Shown: positions 54,485 to 63,798 of the stretch, one piece after another
Numbering within the stretch: position 1 is the stretch's first letter
How the letters are laid out: each line of letters begins with the position of its first letter
NCBI GenBank assembly: GCA_030681645.1
Contig: JAUXRX010000007.1
Span: forward strand, 310,001-374,000
Source: Archangium sp.
Lineage (GTDB): Bacteria; Myxococcota; Myxococcia; Myxococcales; Myxococcaceae
Direction: 5' to 3'
DNA: 64,000 bases
Translations under genes and position numbers: made by a program
Notes under the pieces: model-generated
Databases searched by the model: none
The model's input: only the letters and a program-made list of their open reading frames with translations
What the model was told of the DNA's origin: nothing

Positions 54485-56031
54485 CCGCGGGCCGCATCTT
54501 CACCGCCGAAGACCTCACGAAGGATCTCACCCTCGAGTGCGACGTCTGCGTGGTCGGCAGCGGCGCCGGCGGAGCGTGGACCGCGCACGAGCTGGTGAAG
54601 CAGGGCAAGCGCGTGGTGATGCTCGAGGAGGGCGGGTACCACACGCGCCGCGAGTTCGACATGACCGAGGCCCGCGCGTTCACCAACCTCTACCAGGAGC
54701 TCGGCGATCGCGGCACCGACGACCTCGCCATCACCATTCTCCAGGGGCGCAGCGTCGGCGGAGGCACCACCGTGAACTGGTGCTCGAGCTTCCGTACCCC
54801 CGAGCGGATCCTCGCGGCGTGGAAGGACCGCTTCGGCATCGACACCCTCACCACCGCCAGCCTCACCCCGCACTGGGAGGCGATCGAGAAGCGGCTGCAC
54901 ATCGCCGAGTGGCCGCTGGAGATGATCAACGCCAACAACAAGGTGTTGTGGGATTCGCTCGGAAAGCTCGGCTACGAGCGCTCGCTCATTCGCCGCAACG
55001 TGAACAACTGCTTGAACCTCGGCTACTGCGGCATGGGGTGCCCCGTCGACGCCAAGCAGTCGATGCTCGCCACCGTGCTCCCCGACGCGGTGGAGCAGGG
55101 GCTCGACCTCTACGCCAACGTCTCGGCGCGGCAGCTGGAATGGTCGGGCCGCCGCGTCACCGCGGTGAAGGCCGAGGTGATCGACCCCGTGAAGAACCGG
55201 CCCACCGGCGTGAAGGTGACGGTGAAGGCGAAGCTCACGGTGGTCAGCGGAGGGGCGATCAACTCGCCGGGGCTGCTGCTGCGCAGCGGGCTCGATGGCG
55301 AGGGCAGGGTCGGGACCCGCACCTGGCTGCACCCCGTGGTGGCGATGCTCGCGGAGTTCCCCTTCGAGGTGAAGGCGTTCTCAGGCGCGCCGCAGAGCGT
55401 GAGCTCGCACCACTTCGTCGATCGCGGGCCGGGGAACGTCGGGTTCTTCCTCGAGGTGCCTCCGCTGCATCCCCTGCTCGCGGCGACCGCGTCCTCCGGT
55501 ACCGGGGCGCTGGTGCAGGACATGCTCGGCAAGCTGCCGTTCATCAACTCGATGCTGGCGATCCACGTCGATGGACTTCTGCCCGAGGAGACCGGGGCCA
55601 CCGTTCGGCTCAAGGACGGGGCGAACTTCAAGTACTCGATTACGTATGACTTCAAGCCGGCGCACTGGGAGGCGTTCAAGTTCGCGAGCAAGGAGATGGC
55701 GAAGCTGCAGTTCGCGGCCGGGGCGAAGAGGGTCGCGTCTCTGCACCTCGACCCGGTGGTGATGGAGAAGGTGGAGGAGATCGACAAGCTCGACTCCGCC
55801 CGCTTCGAGCCGGTGAGGATGAGGGTGCTCACTGCTCACCAGATGGGAGGGTGCTCTATGGGCAAGGACCCTCGGACCTCGGTCGTGGATCCTCAGCTCA
55901 AGTTCCACACGATGGATAATTTGTTCGTGGTGGATGGGTCGGTTCTGCCGACGTCGCTGGGGGTGAATCCGCAGGAGACGATTTATGGGATTGCGCGGTG
56001 GGCTGCGGGGCAGGTTGGCGCGGCGGTGTGA
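54481..56031 (+). CDS. GMC-family FAD oxidoreductase, large subunit
   Basis: 516 residues. GMC signature: [18 protein letters not shown] (FAD motif near 21), [33 protein letters not shown], and [20 protein letters not shown] at the end, with a His and Asn catalytic pair in LTAHQMGG and GVNPQ. No own signal peptide, so export must ride on the Tat subunit. Oxidises an alcohol or sugar in the periplasm and passes electrons to a cytochrome, none of which is encoded here. Substrate unknown. Confidence 0.88.
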   Translation: MTAGRIFTAEDLTKDLTLECDVCVVGSGAGGAWTAHELVKQGKRVVMLEEGGYHTRREFDMTEARAFTNLYQELGDRGTDDLAITILQGRSVGGGTTVNWCSSFRTPERILAAWKDRFGIDTLTTASLTPHWEAIEKRLHIAEWPLEMINANNKVLWDSLGKLGYERSLIRRNVNNCLNLGYCGMGCPVDAKQSMLATVLPDAVEQGLDLYANVSARQLEWSGRRVTAVKAEVIDPVKNRPTGVKVTVKAKLTVVSGGAINSPGLLLRSGLDGEGRVGTRTWLHPVVAMLAEFPFEVKAFSGAPQSVSSHHFVDRGPGNVGFFLEVPPLHPLLAATASSGTGALVQDMLGKLPFINSMLAIHVDGLLPEETGATVRLKDGANFKYSITYDFKPAHWEAFKFASKEMAKLQFAAGAKRVASLHLDPVVMEKVEEIDKLDSARFEPVRMRVLTAHQMGGCSMGKDPRTSVVDPQLKFHTMDNLFVVDGSVLPTSLGVNPQETIYGIARWAAGQVGAAV

Positions 56032-56046
56032 CCGGGCTCCGGGGGC

Positions 56047-56166
56047 GGAGTTGGAGTTGGAGTTGGAGTCGGGGTCGGAGTCGGGGTCGGAGTCGGAGTC
56101 GGGGTCGGGGTCGGGGTCGGAGTCGGGGTCGGGGTCGGAGTCGGGGTCGGAGTCGGAGTCGGGGTC
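56047..56166. repeat. 20 tandem GGNGTY hexamers
   Basis: Three GGAGTT units are followed by a mix of GGAGTC and GGGGTC, 20 hexamers in all with no interruption. The G-rich strand is the plus strand, with runs of four G that could form quadruplexes. Not inside a supported gene. Confidence 0.85.
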
Positions 56167-56341
56167 GGTGACGGGATCGGGATCGGGATCGGTTTCGCGA
56201 TCGGGTACGGGGGCGCCTTCGGTTCACGGCGTACAGCCCATGCGCCGTTTGTGAAGGTCGACCGAAGCCGTGCTGCGAGCTCCGACACCGCTGCCGTGCC
56301 CGATCGCGAAGCCGATCCCGATCCCGATCCCGTCACCGACC

Positions 56342-56343
<2 letters not shown>
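56161..56343. repeat. 48-bp inverted repeat flanking an 87-bp spacer
   Basis: 56161-56208 and 56296-56343 are inverted copies matching at 46 of 48 bases, with GACGGGATCGGGATCGGG inside. The left arm grows out of the hexamer array and the right arm leads into the CCGAAA array. The spacer contains no obvious gene. Confidence 0.85.
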
Positions 56344-56535
<192 letters not shown>

Positions 56536-56617
56536 CCCCCCGGCGTTTCGCACATCTACCCACCAGCACGAGACTCCCGTGGGACCTCAGCCCCTCTGGT
56601 GCTAGGAAGAAGCAGCG

Positions 56618-57502
56618 ATGCCCGGGCCGACCGAAACGCGCGTCACGAAGATCTCGAAGCTGAAGGACATGAAGATCAGCGGCGAGAGCTGTCTCGTCAT
56701 GATCGCCGGCCCTTTCCTCGGCAAAAAGTACCCCCTCATCGACGAAGACGAGTTCACCGTCGGCCGCGACGAGAAGAACTTCATCGTCTGCGACATGGAC
56801 AACGTCAGCCGCCGCCACGCCCAGGTGGTCCACCGCGGCGGCAAGTTCTTCGTGCGCGACCTCGGCTCGACCAACGGCACGTACTTGAACGACGAGGAGA
56901 TCCGCGAGGAACAACCCCTCCGCTCCGGTGACCTGGTGAAGATCGGCAGCGCCATCTTCAAGTTCCTCTCGGGCGGCAACATCGAGCAGCAGTACTACGA
57001 AGAGATCTACACGCTGACGATCTGTGACGGCCTCACCACCATCTTCAACAAGCGCTACTTCCTCGAGTTCATCGAGCGCGAGATGGGCCGCTGCCACCGC
57101 TACAACCGCGCCCTCTCCCTGATGATGGTCGACATCGATCACTTCAAGTCGATCAACGACACCAACGGCCACCTCGCCGGCGACTACGTGCTCCGTGAGC
57201 TCGCGGCCGTGATCAAGCCGCGCGTGCGCAAGGAAGAGTGCTTCGCCCGCTACGGCGGCGAAGAGTTCGCCTACGTGATGCCCGAGTCAGGCGGAGAGAA
57301 CACCCGCAAGCTCGCCGAGAAGATCCGCAGGCTGGTCGAAGATCACCGCTTCACCTTCGAGGGCAAGGACATCAAGGTCACCCTGTCGATCGGCGTCGCC
57401 GATCTCGTGGGCGACATGACCGAGCCCCTCCAGTTCATCAAGCTCGCCGACGCCAACCTGTACAAGGCGAAGAAGGCCGGCCGGAACCGCGTCGTCGGCT
57501 GA
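56618..57502 (+). CDS. FHA-GGDEF diguanylate cyclase
   Basis: 294 residues. An FHA domain (about 25-117) has GR50, SRRH (64-67) and DLGSTNGTYL (81-90), so it binds phospho-threonine. A GGDEF domain (about 130-294) carries GGEEF (213-217), the active-site signature for c-di-GMP synthesis, with the catalytic Asp/Glu in VDIDHFKSIND. The inhibitory RxxD site reads RKEE (204-207), so product inhibition may be weak. It joins Ser/Thr kinase signalling to c-di-GMP. Starts just after the repeat region; promoter unclear. Confidence 0.92.
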   Translation: MPGPTETRVTKISKLKDMKISGESCLVMIAGPFLGKKYPLIDEDEFTVGRDEKNFIVCDMDNVSRRHAQVVHRGGKFFVRDLGSTNGTYLNDEEIREEQPLRSGDLVKIGSAIFKFLSGGNIEQQYYEEIYTLTICDGLTTIFNKRYFLEFIEREMGRCHRYNRALSLMMVDIDHFKSINDTNGHLAGDYVLRELAAVIKPRVRKEECFARYGGEEFAYVMPESGGENTRKLAEKIRRLVEDHRFTFEGKDIKVTLSIGVADLVGDMTEPLQFIKLADANLYKAKKAGRNRVVG

Positions 57503-57519
57503 TTCGCCCCTCACCCCGG

Positions 57520-57546
57520 CCCTCTCCCCGCTGCGCAGGGCGAGGG
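57520..57546. terminator. CCCTCTCCC-family hairpin between convergent genes
   Basis: CCCTCTCCC (57520-57528) and GGGCGAGGG (57538-57546) form a stem with one mismatch, preceded by CCCCTCACCCCGG. It sits between the GGDEF gene and the convergent outer-membrane protein gene. Confidence 0.5.
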
Positions 57547-57549
57547 AGA

Positions 57550-58875
57550 CTAGAAGCTCAGCCGCACCACGACCTTGCCGCCGAGGTACGTGTCCGCCGC
57601 GCCCGCCGCGACGTACGGATCGGTCGGCTGCGTGGTGAACGTCAGCCCGTAGCGCGAGAACTCGAACGAGCCTCGCACCTGGAGGAACGGCAGAATCCGC
57701 ACGCCGAGCCCGGCGTTGCCCTCGATGCCGAAGGCGCCGCCGTTGGGGAAGAACGCGGGCGAGATGATCTCCCCCGAGGAGAACACCGGCAGGATCCCGA
57801 AGCGCCCGAACAGGTCGAGCCGGCCGACGATCAGCGGGACCTCGAGCCCGAGCCCGACCCGGAGGCCCACGAAGGCGATGTTGGGCAGCCCGTCGATGCG
57901 CCGGCCGTCGGCCAGCGGGCTCACCGTGAAGCTCTGCGTGCGCAGACCGGCGTACGGCGTGATGACCAGGGGGAAGCTCTTCACCGGCTGGATGTTGAAG
58001 CGAAGCAGGGCGTCGATGCGCAGCGCCGAGGTGGGGAACGGCTCGGTGATGCTCGCCAGCCGCGACTGCAGCCAGGGCGCCAGCGCGACGTTGAACTCGA
58101 CGCCCAGGCCCGCGAGCAGATCGTCTCTCACCAGCGCCAGCGGGTAGAACTGCGCCCCCACGCTGAGCTGGCCGTAGATCGGTAGATCGTAGCGGCGCAG
58201 GTTCGACGTCGCGACCTGGCTGTACTCGAGCTTGCGCGTGAACACCTCGACGCCCGCCTCGATCACCAGGAAGGCCGGCTTGCGCTTCGCCTTCGGCGCC
58301 GCCACCTCGGGCTCTCCGCGCGTCTCCGCCTCGGGCGGCGGCGCCTTCTTCTCTTTCTCCACCCGCGTCGGCGGCGGGTCGGGCGGGCGCGTGGGCGCCT
58401 TGCCGTTCTCCTTCGGCGGCGGCTTCACTTCGTCGGGCGGCGGCTTCACCTCGTCGGGGGGGCGCGGCGGGGCCCGCTTGCTCCCGAACGCGCCGCTGAG
58501 CAGGTCCATCGCGGCCTGCAGGTTCTTCGGCGACAGCGTGCCGTTCCTGTCCATCGGCAGGCTCTTGCGCGCCCTGGGCGCCCCCGCCTTGTTGAAGACG
58601 AACAGGTCGAGCGAGAGCGCCTTGCCCCGCTTCACCACCGACCCGGTGACGAAGAACTGCACCGATTCCTTCTTCGCCTTCTTCCAGTCGGGCTTGCCGC
58701 CGGTGGTGGTCTTCGTGGCGGCGACGCAGTCGGCGGTGTCGCAGACGGTGCCGACGATCTGGTTTCGCACGGTGGCCGCGCTGGGCCCCGTGAAGCTGGG
58801 AAAGGACACGCGCTGTGCCGCCGCGGAGGTGGCCGTGAGGACCACGAGCGCCAGGGCAGGGAACCGGAAAGTCAT
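57550..58875 (-). CDS. Outer-membrane protein with Pro-rich linker
   Basis: 441 residues from ATG at 58875. Signal peptide (MTFRFPALALVVLTATSAAA), an N-terminal domain (about 25-130) with two Cys (TVCDTADC), then a Pro/Lys/Glu-rich linker (about 140-195, RPPDEVKPPPDEVKPPP) and a C-terminal beta-barrel-like part (about 200-441) with strands such as AGLGVEFNVALAPWL, ending KVVVRLSF. The terminal Phe fits barrel assembly. Likely an outer-membrane protein with a periplasmic tether. Function unknown. Confidence 0.78.
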   Translation of the reverse strand: MTFRFPALALVVLTATSAAAQRVSFPSFTGPSAATVRNQIVGTVCDTADCVAATKTTTGGKPDWKKAKKESVQFFVTGSVVKRGKALSLDLFVFNKAGAPRARKSLPMDRNGTLSPKNLQAAMDLLSGAFGSKRAPPRPPDEVKPPPDEVKPPPKENGKAPTRPPDPPPTRVEKEKKAPPPEAETRGEPEVAAPKAKRKPAFLVIEAGVEVFTRKLEYSQVATSNLRRYDLPIYGQLSVGAQFYPLALVRDDLLAGLGVEFNVALAPWLQSRLASITEPFPTSALRIDALLRFNIQPVKSFPLVITPYAGLRTQSFTVSPLADGRRIDGLPNIAFVGLRVGLGLEVPLIVGRLDLFGRFGILPVFSSGEIISPAFFPNGGAFGIEGNAGLGVRILPFLQVRGSFEFSRYGLTFTTQPTDPYVAAGAADTYLGGKVVVRLSF

Positions 58876-58903
58876 GGGGTTCCCCAGTGTAGTCTGCTTT
58901 CCG

Positions 58904-58980
58904 GGTCGCTTCGCCCTGGCGGATCTTCCGCTTCGCTCCAGTTCCGCTGGTCCCGTTTCACGGGACCGGCTGCGCTCGGG
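58904..58980 (+). repeat. Dispersed ~80-bp repeat, diverged copy 3
   Basis: GGGTCGCTTCGCCCTGGCGG, then CTTCCGCTTCGCTCC, GTTCCGCTGGTCCC and ACCGGCTGCGCTCGG follow the same order as copies at 482-562 and 20504-20583 but with many changes. The middle (GGTCCCGTTTCACGGGACC) makes a perfect short palindrome. It lies in a divergent promoter region. Confidence 0.55.
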
Positions 58981-59002
58981 AACCCGTGCTAGGAAAGTCT
59001 CG

Positions 59003-60109
59003 ATGACTTCAGCCAACCCGGCGCTGGCCCAGTTCATTCGGAGCATCCCGCTCTTCTCCCTGGTCGACGACGCCGATCTGAACGACGTGTTGCGGCTCTT
59101 CCGCCCCGTCGAGCTGAGCGCGGGCGACGTGCTCTTCGGCGAGGGCGACCCCGGCAAGGCGATGTGGGTGCTGGGCGAAGGCACCGAGGTCTCGGTCGCG
59201 ACCACCGCCGGTCAGAACCGCCCGGTGGTGGTGGCCTACGCCCGCAAGAGCGACGTGGTGGGCGAGATGGCCCTGGTCGACGACGGCCCCCGCTCCGGCA
59301 CGGCGATCGTCACCCAGTCCGGCCCCGCCCATCAGATCGACGCCAACGAGTTCCAGGCGATGCGCGGCGCGTTCGTGCCCGCCGCGTTCAAGGTGCTGCG
59401 GAAGATCTCCGTCGATCTCTGCGCGCGGCTGCGCCACACCAACGAACGCATCGTGCCGTCCGGCAACGCCGGCATCGAGACCCCTCCTCTTCCCCGGGGG
59501 CCCCGGCCCACCAAGGAGATGGTCGATCGCTACCCCGCCTTCAAGGCGCTGCCGGCGGTGGTCAAGCTGGCGCTCGCCGCGAAGCTCGAGGTGATCGAGC
59601 TCACCGAGATGTCGCCCATCTTCGCCGAGGGCGAGAAGACCGACGGCGCGTACTTCATCGTCGAGGGCGAGGTCTCGGTGGGCCGCAACGGAAAGACCCT
59701 CGCCAACCTGCCCGCGGGCACCATGTTCGGCGTGGTGGCCTGCATCGATGCGGGCGTGCGCTCGGCCAGCTGCGTGGCCACCGGCCCGGCGACGCTGCTC
59801 AAGATGAGCGATCGCGACTTCGACCAGCTCTTCGTGGCCGGGCACCGCTTCGCCTTCCAGATCGTCGACCTGATCGCCCGCCAGCTGGTGCAGCACGTGC
59901 GCGAGGCGAACATGATGCTGCCGCTCCCCGGCCGCCCTTCGGGCATCGCCAGGACGTCCTCGAAGCCCGTCGAGAAGATGCTCCCGGCCGCGCCTTCGGA
60001 AGCCGATCTCGACGTCATCTCGACCGAGCTGGAGGTCGAGAGCTCGCTGTCGATCGAGCTGGAGCTGGACCTGACGGACTTCAACGCCGAGGCGGAACCC
60101 CTCGGCTAG
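59003..60109 (+). CDS. Protein with two cyclic-nucleotide-binding-like domains
   Basis: 368 residues from ATG at 59003, with AGGAAAG upstream. Two cNMP-binding folds (about 15-130 and 190-295): the first has FGEGDPGKAMWVLGEG and VVGEMALVDDGPRSGTA, which keeps the phosphate-binding FGE and an Arg; the second has FAEGEKTDGAYFIVEGE and is more degenerate. No DNA-binding helix-turn-helix is visible, so it is not a CRP-type activator. The C-terminal 60 residues are acidic (SIELELDLTDF). Possibly a cNMP-sensing adaptor. Confidence 0.85.
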   Translation: MTSANPALAQFIRSIPLFSLVDDADLNDVLRLFRPVELSAGDVLFGEGDPGKAMWVLGEGTEVSVATTAGQNRPVVVAYARKSDVVGEMALVDDGPRSGTAIVTQSGPAHQIDANEFQAMRGAFVPAAFKVLRKISVDLCARLRHTNERIVPSGNAGIETPPLPRGPRPTKEMVDRYPAFKALPAVVKLALAAKLEVIELTEMSPIFAEGEKTDGAYFIVEGEVSVGRNGKTLANLPAGTMFGVVACIDAGVRSASCVATGPATLLKMSDRDFDQLFVAGHRFAFQIVDLIARQLVQHVREANMMLPLPGRPSGIARTSSKPVEKMLPAAPSEADLDVISTELEVESSLSIELELDLTDFNAEAEPLG

Positions 60110-60158
60110 CCAGAAGGAGGGAGGCTGGCTTGCTTTCCCGCCCGTAAGTCCTTAATCC

Positions 60159-60737
60159 ATGGCCATGTCCGTCAACATTCAGCTCGAGTGGACCCCCAAC
60201 CCCAGCACCCTCAAGTACGTGGTCGACACCGCGCTGTTGCCGCGGGGCGCGATGAACTTCGTCTCGAGAGACGTGGCGCTCGAGAAGTCACCCCTGGCCA
60301 GCCGCCTGTTCGACATCAAGGGCGTCATGGCCGTGATGCTCGGCACCAACTTCGTCACCGTCACCAAGGGTGACGAAGGCGAGTGGGACGAGCTCAACGA
60401 CGGCGTGATGCTGGCCCTCGACAAGCACCTGACCGATGGCGAGCAGGTGGTGAAGCCCGGGGTGCTCGAGGCCTGGGCCGCCGCGGCCACCGCCACGCTC
60501 GGCAGCGGCGGGGCGATCGAGCAGCGCATTCGCGAGATCCTCGACGCGGAGATCCGCCCGGCGGTCGCGATGGACGGCGGCGACATCACCCTCGATCGCG
60601 TCGAGAACGGCACCGTCTACCTGCACATGCAGGGCAGCTGCTCCGGGTGCCCGTCGTCGACGGCGACCCTGCGCATGGGCATCGAGACCCGCCTCAAGGA
60701 GGCGATCCCCGAGATCGTCGAGGTCGTCGCGGTCTGA
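60159..60737 (+). CDS. Nfu-type iron-sulfur scaffold/carrier protein
   Basis: 192 residues. An Nfu N-terminal domain (about 5-90, TPNPSTLKYVVDTALLPRG) is followed by a NifU C-terminal domain (about 118-190) with the cluster motif GSCSGCPSS (Cys161, Cys164). Carries a [4Fe-4S] cluster to target proteins. The start could be Met1 or Met3. It stands without other isc/suf genes; the desulfurase-like gene at 48473 is on the same strand 10 kb upstream. Followed 9 bp later by a methyltransferase gene. Confidence 0.93.
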   Translation: MAMSVNIQLEWTPNPSTLKYVVDTALLPRGAMNFVSRDVALEKSPLASRLFDIKGVMAVMLGTNFVTVTKGDEGEWDELNDGVMLALDKHLTDGEQVVKPGVLEAWAAAATATLGSGGAIEQRIREILDAEIRPAVAMDGGDITLDRVENGTVYLHMQGSCSGCPSSTATLRMGIETRLKEAIPEIVEVVAV

Positions 60738-60746
60738 GAGCGTGAC

Positions 60747-61580
60747 GTGAGCGCGAAGGCCCGTGAGTCAGTGCCGGCGAAGCACGTTCGCCGGGAGCTG
60801 CTCCCCAACCAGTCCGTCGAGCTGCTCAAGACGCTGCACCTCGTCACGCGTGACGGGCAGCTCAACGCCGACGCGCGCCGCAAGCTCAAGCAGGTCAACC
60901 ACCTGGTGGGGCTGCTCCAGCCCGCCCTCGATGACGTGCTCGAGCGCTTCCCCGACGCGCTCGTCGTCGACGTGGGCAGCGGCAATTCGTACTTAGGCTT
61001 CATTCTCTACGAGCTGTTCCTCAAGGAACGGGGGCAGCTGCTCTCGGTGGAGTCGCGCGAAGAGCTGATGGTGAAGGCCCGCCAGCGCGCAGGTGAGCTG
61101 CACTACGAGCGCATGAAGTTCGCCACCGCCAACATCGAGGCCGCCGAGTACCCCGAGCGGATCCACCTGCTCACCGCGCTGCACGCGTGCGACACGGCGA
61201 CCGATGACGCGCTGGCCGTGGCGATTTCGCACAAGGCCGAGCACGTGGCGCTGGTTCCCTGTTGCCAGGCGGAGGTCGCGCAGCAGCTCAAAGACGCGCG
61301 CCCGAAGGTCGACTCGGCGATGCAGTCGCTGTTCTCGCACCCGTGGCATCGGCGCGAGTTCGGCTCACACCTCACCAACGTGATCCGCGCGCTGGTGCTC
61401 GAGGCGAACGGGTACCAGGTGACCGTGACCGAGCTGGCGGGGTGGGAACACTCGCTCAAGAACGAGCTGATCCTCGGGCGCCGCGTGCAACACGAGAACG
61501 GGATCGCGAAGAAGCGGCTCGAGGCGTTGCTCGCGCAGACGGGCGTGCGGCCGAAGATCGTCAGGACGCTGGGGCTCTGA
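60747..61580 (+). CDS. SAM-dependent methyltransferase, METTL25/GSTCD-like
   Basis: 277 residues, GTG start at 60747. SAM motif I is VVDVGSGNSYLGF (about 73-85); motif IV-like LLTALHACDTATDDALAVA and LVPCC are the Methyltransf_32 (METTL25, GSTCD-like) features. The C-terminus (TELAGWEHSLKNELILGRRV) completes the Rossmann fold. Probably methylates RNA or a protein. Close spacing to the Nfu gene and to the THUMP methyltransferase that follows suggests one operon. Confidence 0.85.
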   Translation: MSAKARESVPAKHVRRELLPNQSVELLKTLHLVTRDGQLNADARRKLKQVNHLVGLLQPALDDVLERFPDALVVDVGSGNSYLGFILYELFLKERGQLLSVESREELMVKARQRAGELHYERMKFATANIEAAEYPERIHLLTALHACDTATDDALAVAISHKAEHVALVPCCQAEVAQQLKDARPKVDSAMQSLFSHPWHRREFGSHLTNVIRALVLEANGYQVTVTELAGWEHSLKNELILGRRVQHENGIAKKRLEALLAQTGVRPKIVRTLGL

Positions 61581-61598
61581 GCCATCGGCAAACACGCC

Positions 61599-62612
61599 AT
61601 GCGAACCGAGACGATCTTCGTCGGAACCACCCCGGGCCTCGAAGGCGTCCTCGCCGAGGAGCTCGACGAGCTCGGCTTCCCCGGTGAACCCGTGAGCGGA
61701 GGCGTCGAGCTCGACGCGCCTGCCGGCAGCTACCAGGCGATCAACCTCTGGTCGCGTATCGGCAGCCGCGTGCTGCTGCGCGTGGCCGAGGTGCCCACCC
61801 CCGACGCGCTGCGGAAGCTGCGCCTGGGCGACTACGGCGAGGCCTTCGAGATCGACGCCTTCGGGGTGGACCCGGGGAAGTGGGGCGGGGTGCTGCCGTC
61901 GACTCCGGGCGCGGTGAAGCTGCTCTTGCGCGGCACGAAGCACGGCTGCCAGGTGAGCCTCGACACCTCGGGCGACCTGCTGCACTTCCGCGGCTACCGG
62001 CAGGAGGTCGGCCGCGCCCCGATGCGCGAGACCCTGGCCGCGGGGATGCTGCGGCTGACGAAGTGGAAGCCCGAAGAGCCGCTGTGGGACGTCATGTGCG
62101 GCTCGGGCACGCTGATCATCGAGGCCGCCGAGAGCGCGCTCGGTCTCGCGCCGGGGCGCAACCGCGCGTTCGCCTTCGAGACCTTCCCGGTGCACGACGC
62201 GAAGGCGTGGGCCGCGCTCCCCCGCGAGCGGCCGGGCGTCAAGCCGGCGATCACCGGCACCGATCTCAACTCCGGCGCGCTGGGCACGGCGCGGCGCAAC
62301 GCGAAGCGCGCGGGCGTGCTCGAGTCGCTCAAGCTCGAGCGCCTCGACGCCACCAGGCTCACCGCGCGGGGCGACACCGGCCTCGTCATCGCCAATCTCC
62401 CCTACGGAAAGCGCATCGGCGAACGCGATGAGCTGGGCCAGCTCTACCGCGCGCTGGGCAAGTCACTGCGCGCCGCGTGCCCGGGGTGGTACTTCGGCTT
62501 CCTGCTCGAGGGCGGCGCGGAACACCTGGGCCTCGAGATCGCAGAGCGGCACCCCGTGACCAACGGCGGCATCGGCTGCGAGGTCGTGCTGGGCCAGATC
62601 TCCCGGGGTTGA
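61599..62612 (+). CDS. THUMP-domain RNA methyltransferase, RlmL N-terminal-like
   Basis: 337 residues. An N-terminal THUMP-like domain (about 50-145) binds RNA; the catalytic Rossmann part has MCGSGTLIIEAAES and NLPYGKRIG, the (D/N)PPY-type motif of N2-guanine methyltransferases. Matches the N-terminal half of E. coli RlmL, which makes m2G2445 in 23S rRNA; the RlmK half is absent, as in many bacteria. ATG at 61599, 18 bp after the previous gene. Confidence 0.9.
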   Translation: MRTETIFVGTTPGLEGVLAEELDELGFPGEPVSGGVELDAPAGSYQAINLWSRIGSRVLLRVAEVPTPDALRKLRLGDYGEAFEIDAFGVDPGKWGGVLPSTPGAVKLLLRGTKHGCQVSLDTSGDLLHFRGYRQEVGRAPMRETLAAGMLRLTKWKPEEPLWDVMCGSGTLIIEAAESALGLAPGRNRAFAFETFPVHDAKAWAALPRERPGVKPAITGTDLNSGALGTARRNAKRAGVLESLKLERLDATRLTARGDTGLVIANLPYGKRIGERDELGQLYRALGKSLRAACPGWYFGFLLEGGAEHLGLEIAERHPVTNGGIGCEVVLGQISRG

Positions 62613-62661
62613 GCACCGATCACCTCGGCAGCGGAGCGCCCCCGCTCGGGGTGAACGGTGC
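62613..62661. terminator. Imperfect hairpin at convergent gene ends
   Basis: GCACCG at 62613-62618 and CGGTGC at 62656-62661 close a long imperfect stem; both arms resemble the GTTCACCCCGAGCGG family. It lies directly after the RNA methyltransferase stop and before the convergent membrane-protein gene, so bidirectional termination is plausible. Confidence 0.5.
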
Positions 62662-62681
62662 TGCGCTCGCCGCTCGGGGTC

Positions 62682-63347
62682 TCAGAACCGGCCCACCACG
62701 CTCGCGCCGAACGGTGTGCCCGCGGCGCCGGGGAGGAGGCTGATGACGGCAGGCTTCTCCGCGCCGCGCTCGAGCCACTTCGCGGGCGACGTCACGCCCA
62801 CCACCATCAACACCACCCCCGCGACCTGCGCGGCCACTTCGACGATCGCCAGGGTGGCGATGAAGATGTCGGCCAGCGTGCCCTCGCCAAAGCGGCCGGG
62901 GGGAAGCCACACCTGCGCCGCGAAGATGACCGGCCCCACGAAGGGCACGGCGCCGCCCCACTGCTGCGCGAGCAGGCTGATCACCAGGGTCAGCGAGTAG
63001 CCGCCCGCCAGCGCGCCGATTCCACCCGCGATCATCGCCGGGCGCGGCTCGCTCACGAGGTGGAAGCCCGCCGGCACCGTGCCGCGGTACTTGAAGCGCT
63101 CCTCGCCGTTGGGCCCGCGCTGCCGCAGCGGCTTGAGCGCTGGTGAGGAAGCGCCCGGAGCGTCGGTGGGCTGGCAGAGCCCGGCGTTGCAGGAGCCGCC
63201 CGGCCCACACTCTTCGCCACTGGTGCACCCACCCGGCGGTGGGGGCCCTTCAGGCGCGAAGATCAGGGGAGGCGGCGTGGCTTCGTTCTGCGCGGCCGCG
63301 GCCAGGCCGGCCAGCGCGACGACGAGGACGATCGGGCGGGTGCTCAT
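62682..63347 (-). CDS. Membrane protein with Cys-rich N-terminal region
   Basis: 221 residues from ATG at 63347. Signal-like start MSTRPIVLVVALAGLAAAAQ, a Pro/Gly/Cys-rich segment (CTSGEECGPGGSCNAGLC), and two or three membrane helices (about 103-125, 135-150, 160-185). The C-terminal region has LPGAAGTPFGASVVGRF. A pattern common in myxobacterial membrane proteins of unknown role. Not clearly in an operon. Confidence 0.65.
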   Translation of the reverse strand: MSTRPIVLVVALAGLAAAAQNEATPPPLIFAPEGPPPPGGCTSGEECGPGGSCNAGLCQPTDAPGASSPALKPLRQRGPNGEERFKYRGTVPAGFHLVSEPRPAMIAGGIGALAGGYSLTLVISLLAQQWGGAVPFVGPVIFAAQVWLPPGRFGEGTLADIFIATLAIVEVAAQVAGVVLMVVGVTSPAKWLERGAEKPAVISLLPGAAGTPFGASVVGRF

Positions 63348-63386
63348 GGAGCCACGACTATCGCCTGAGCCGGCCGCCCGGAGCGA

Positions 63387-63785
63387 CTACCGCGGTGCAG
63401 CCGCCACGCTGCCCAGCTTCTCGTCGAGCCACACCAGCGCGTCGGCTTCGGACGAGAAGAACCGGGTGGCGTCGCTCGCGCCCGACATGCGGATGATGAA
63501 GCCCAGCATCACCCGCAGGGGCGCGCTGCTCACCACGATCGCGACCGGCTTCATCTCGGCCTGGCTCTTGCCGTCGTTGCCCGCGGTGAAGGCCTTGCGG
63601 GCCTCGGCAGAGAAGGTCGCGCCCGGCTCGACCAGCCCGAGGATGGGGAGGCCGAAGTGTTTCGCGCCCACCGCTACGACGGCGTTGAGGCCGTTGGCGT
63701 CGGCCTCGGTCACCGCGCCCGATGAGACGGTGCGGAGGTAGGCGTTGCCCTTCGCGGTCACGGCTTGAGAGAAGGTCAGGGGCAT
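63387..63785 (-). CDS. Hypothetical protein, STAS-like region
   Basis: 132 residues from ATG at 63785, with AAGGAA upstream. Short strands and helices (VTAKGNAYLRTVSSG, ADANGLNAVVAVGAKHFG, VAIVVSSAPLRVMLGFIIRM) are in the order of a SpoIIAA/STAS-type fold, but the match is weak. It starts 13 bp after the STAS gene at the right edge, so the two are probably one operon. Function unknown, possibly a partner of the STAS protein. Confidence 0.6.
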   Translation of the reverse strand: MPLTFSQAVTAKGNAYLRTVSSGAVTEADANGLNAVVAVGAKHFGLPILGLVEPGATFSAEARKAFTAGNDGKSQAEMKPVAIVVSSAPLRVMLGFIIRMSGASDATRFFSSEADALVWLDEKLGSVAAAPR

Positions 63786-63798
63786 GGGGTGATTCCTT

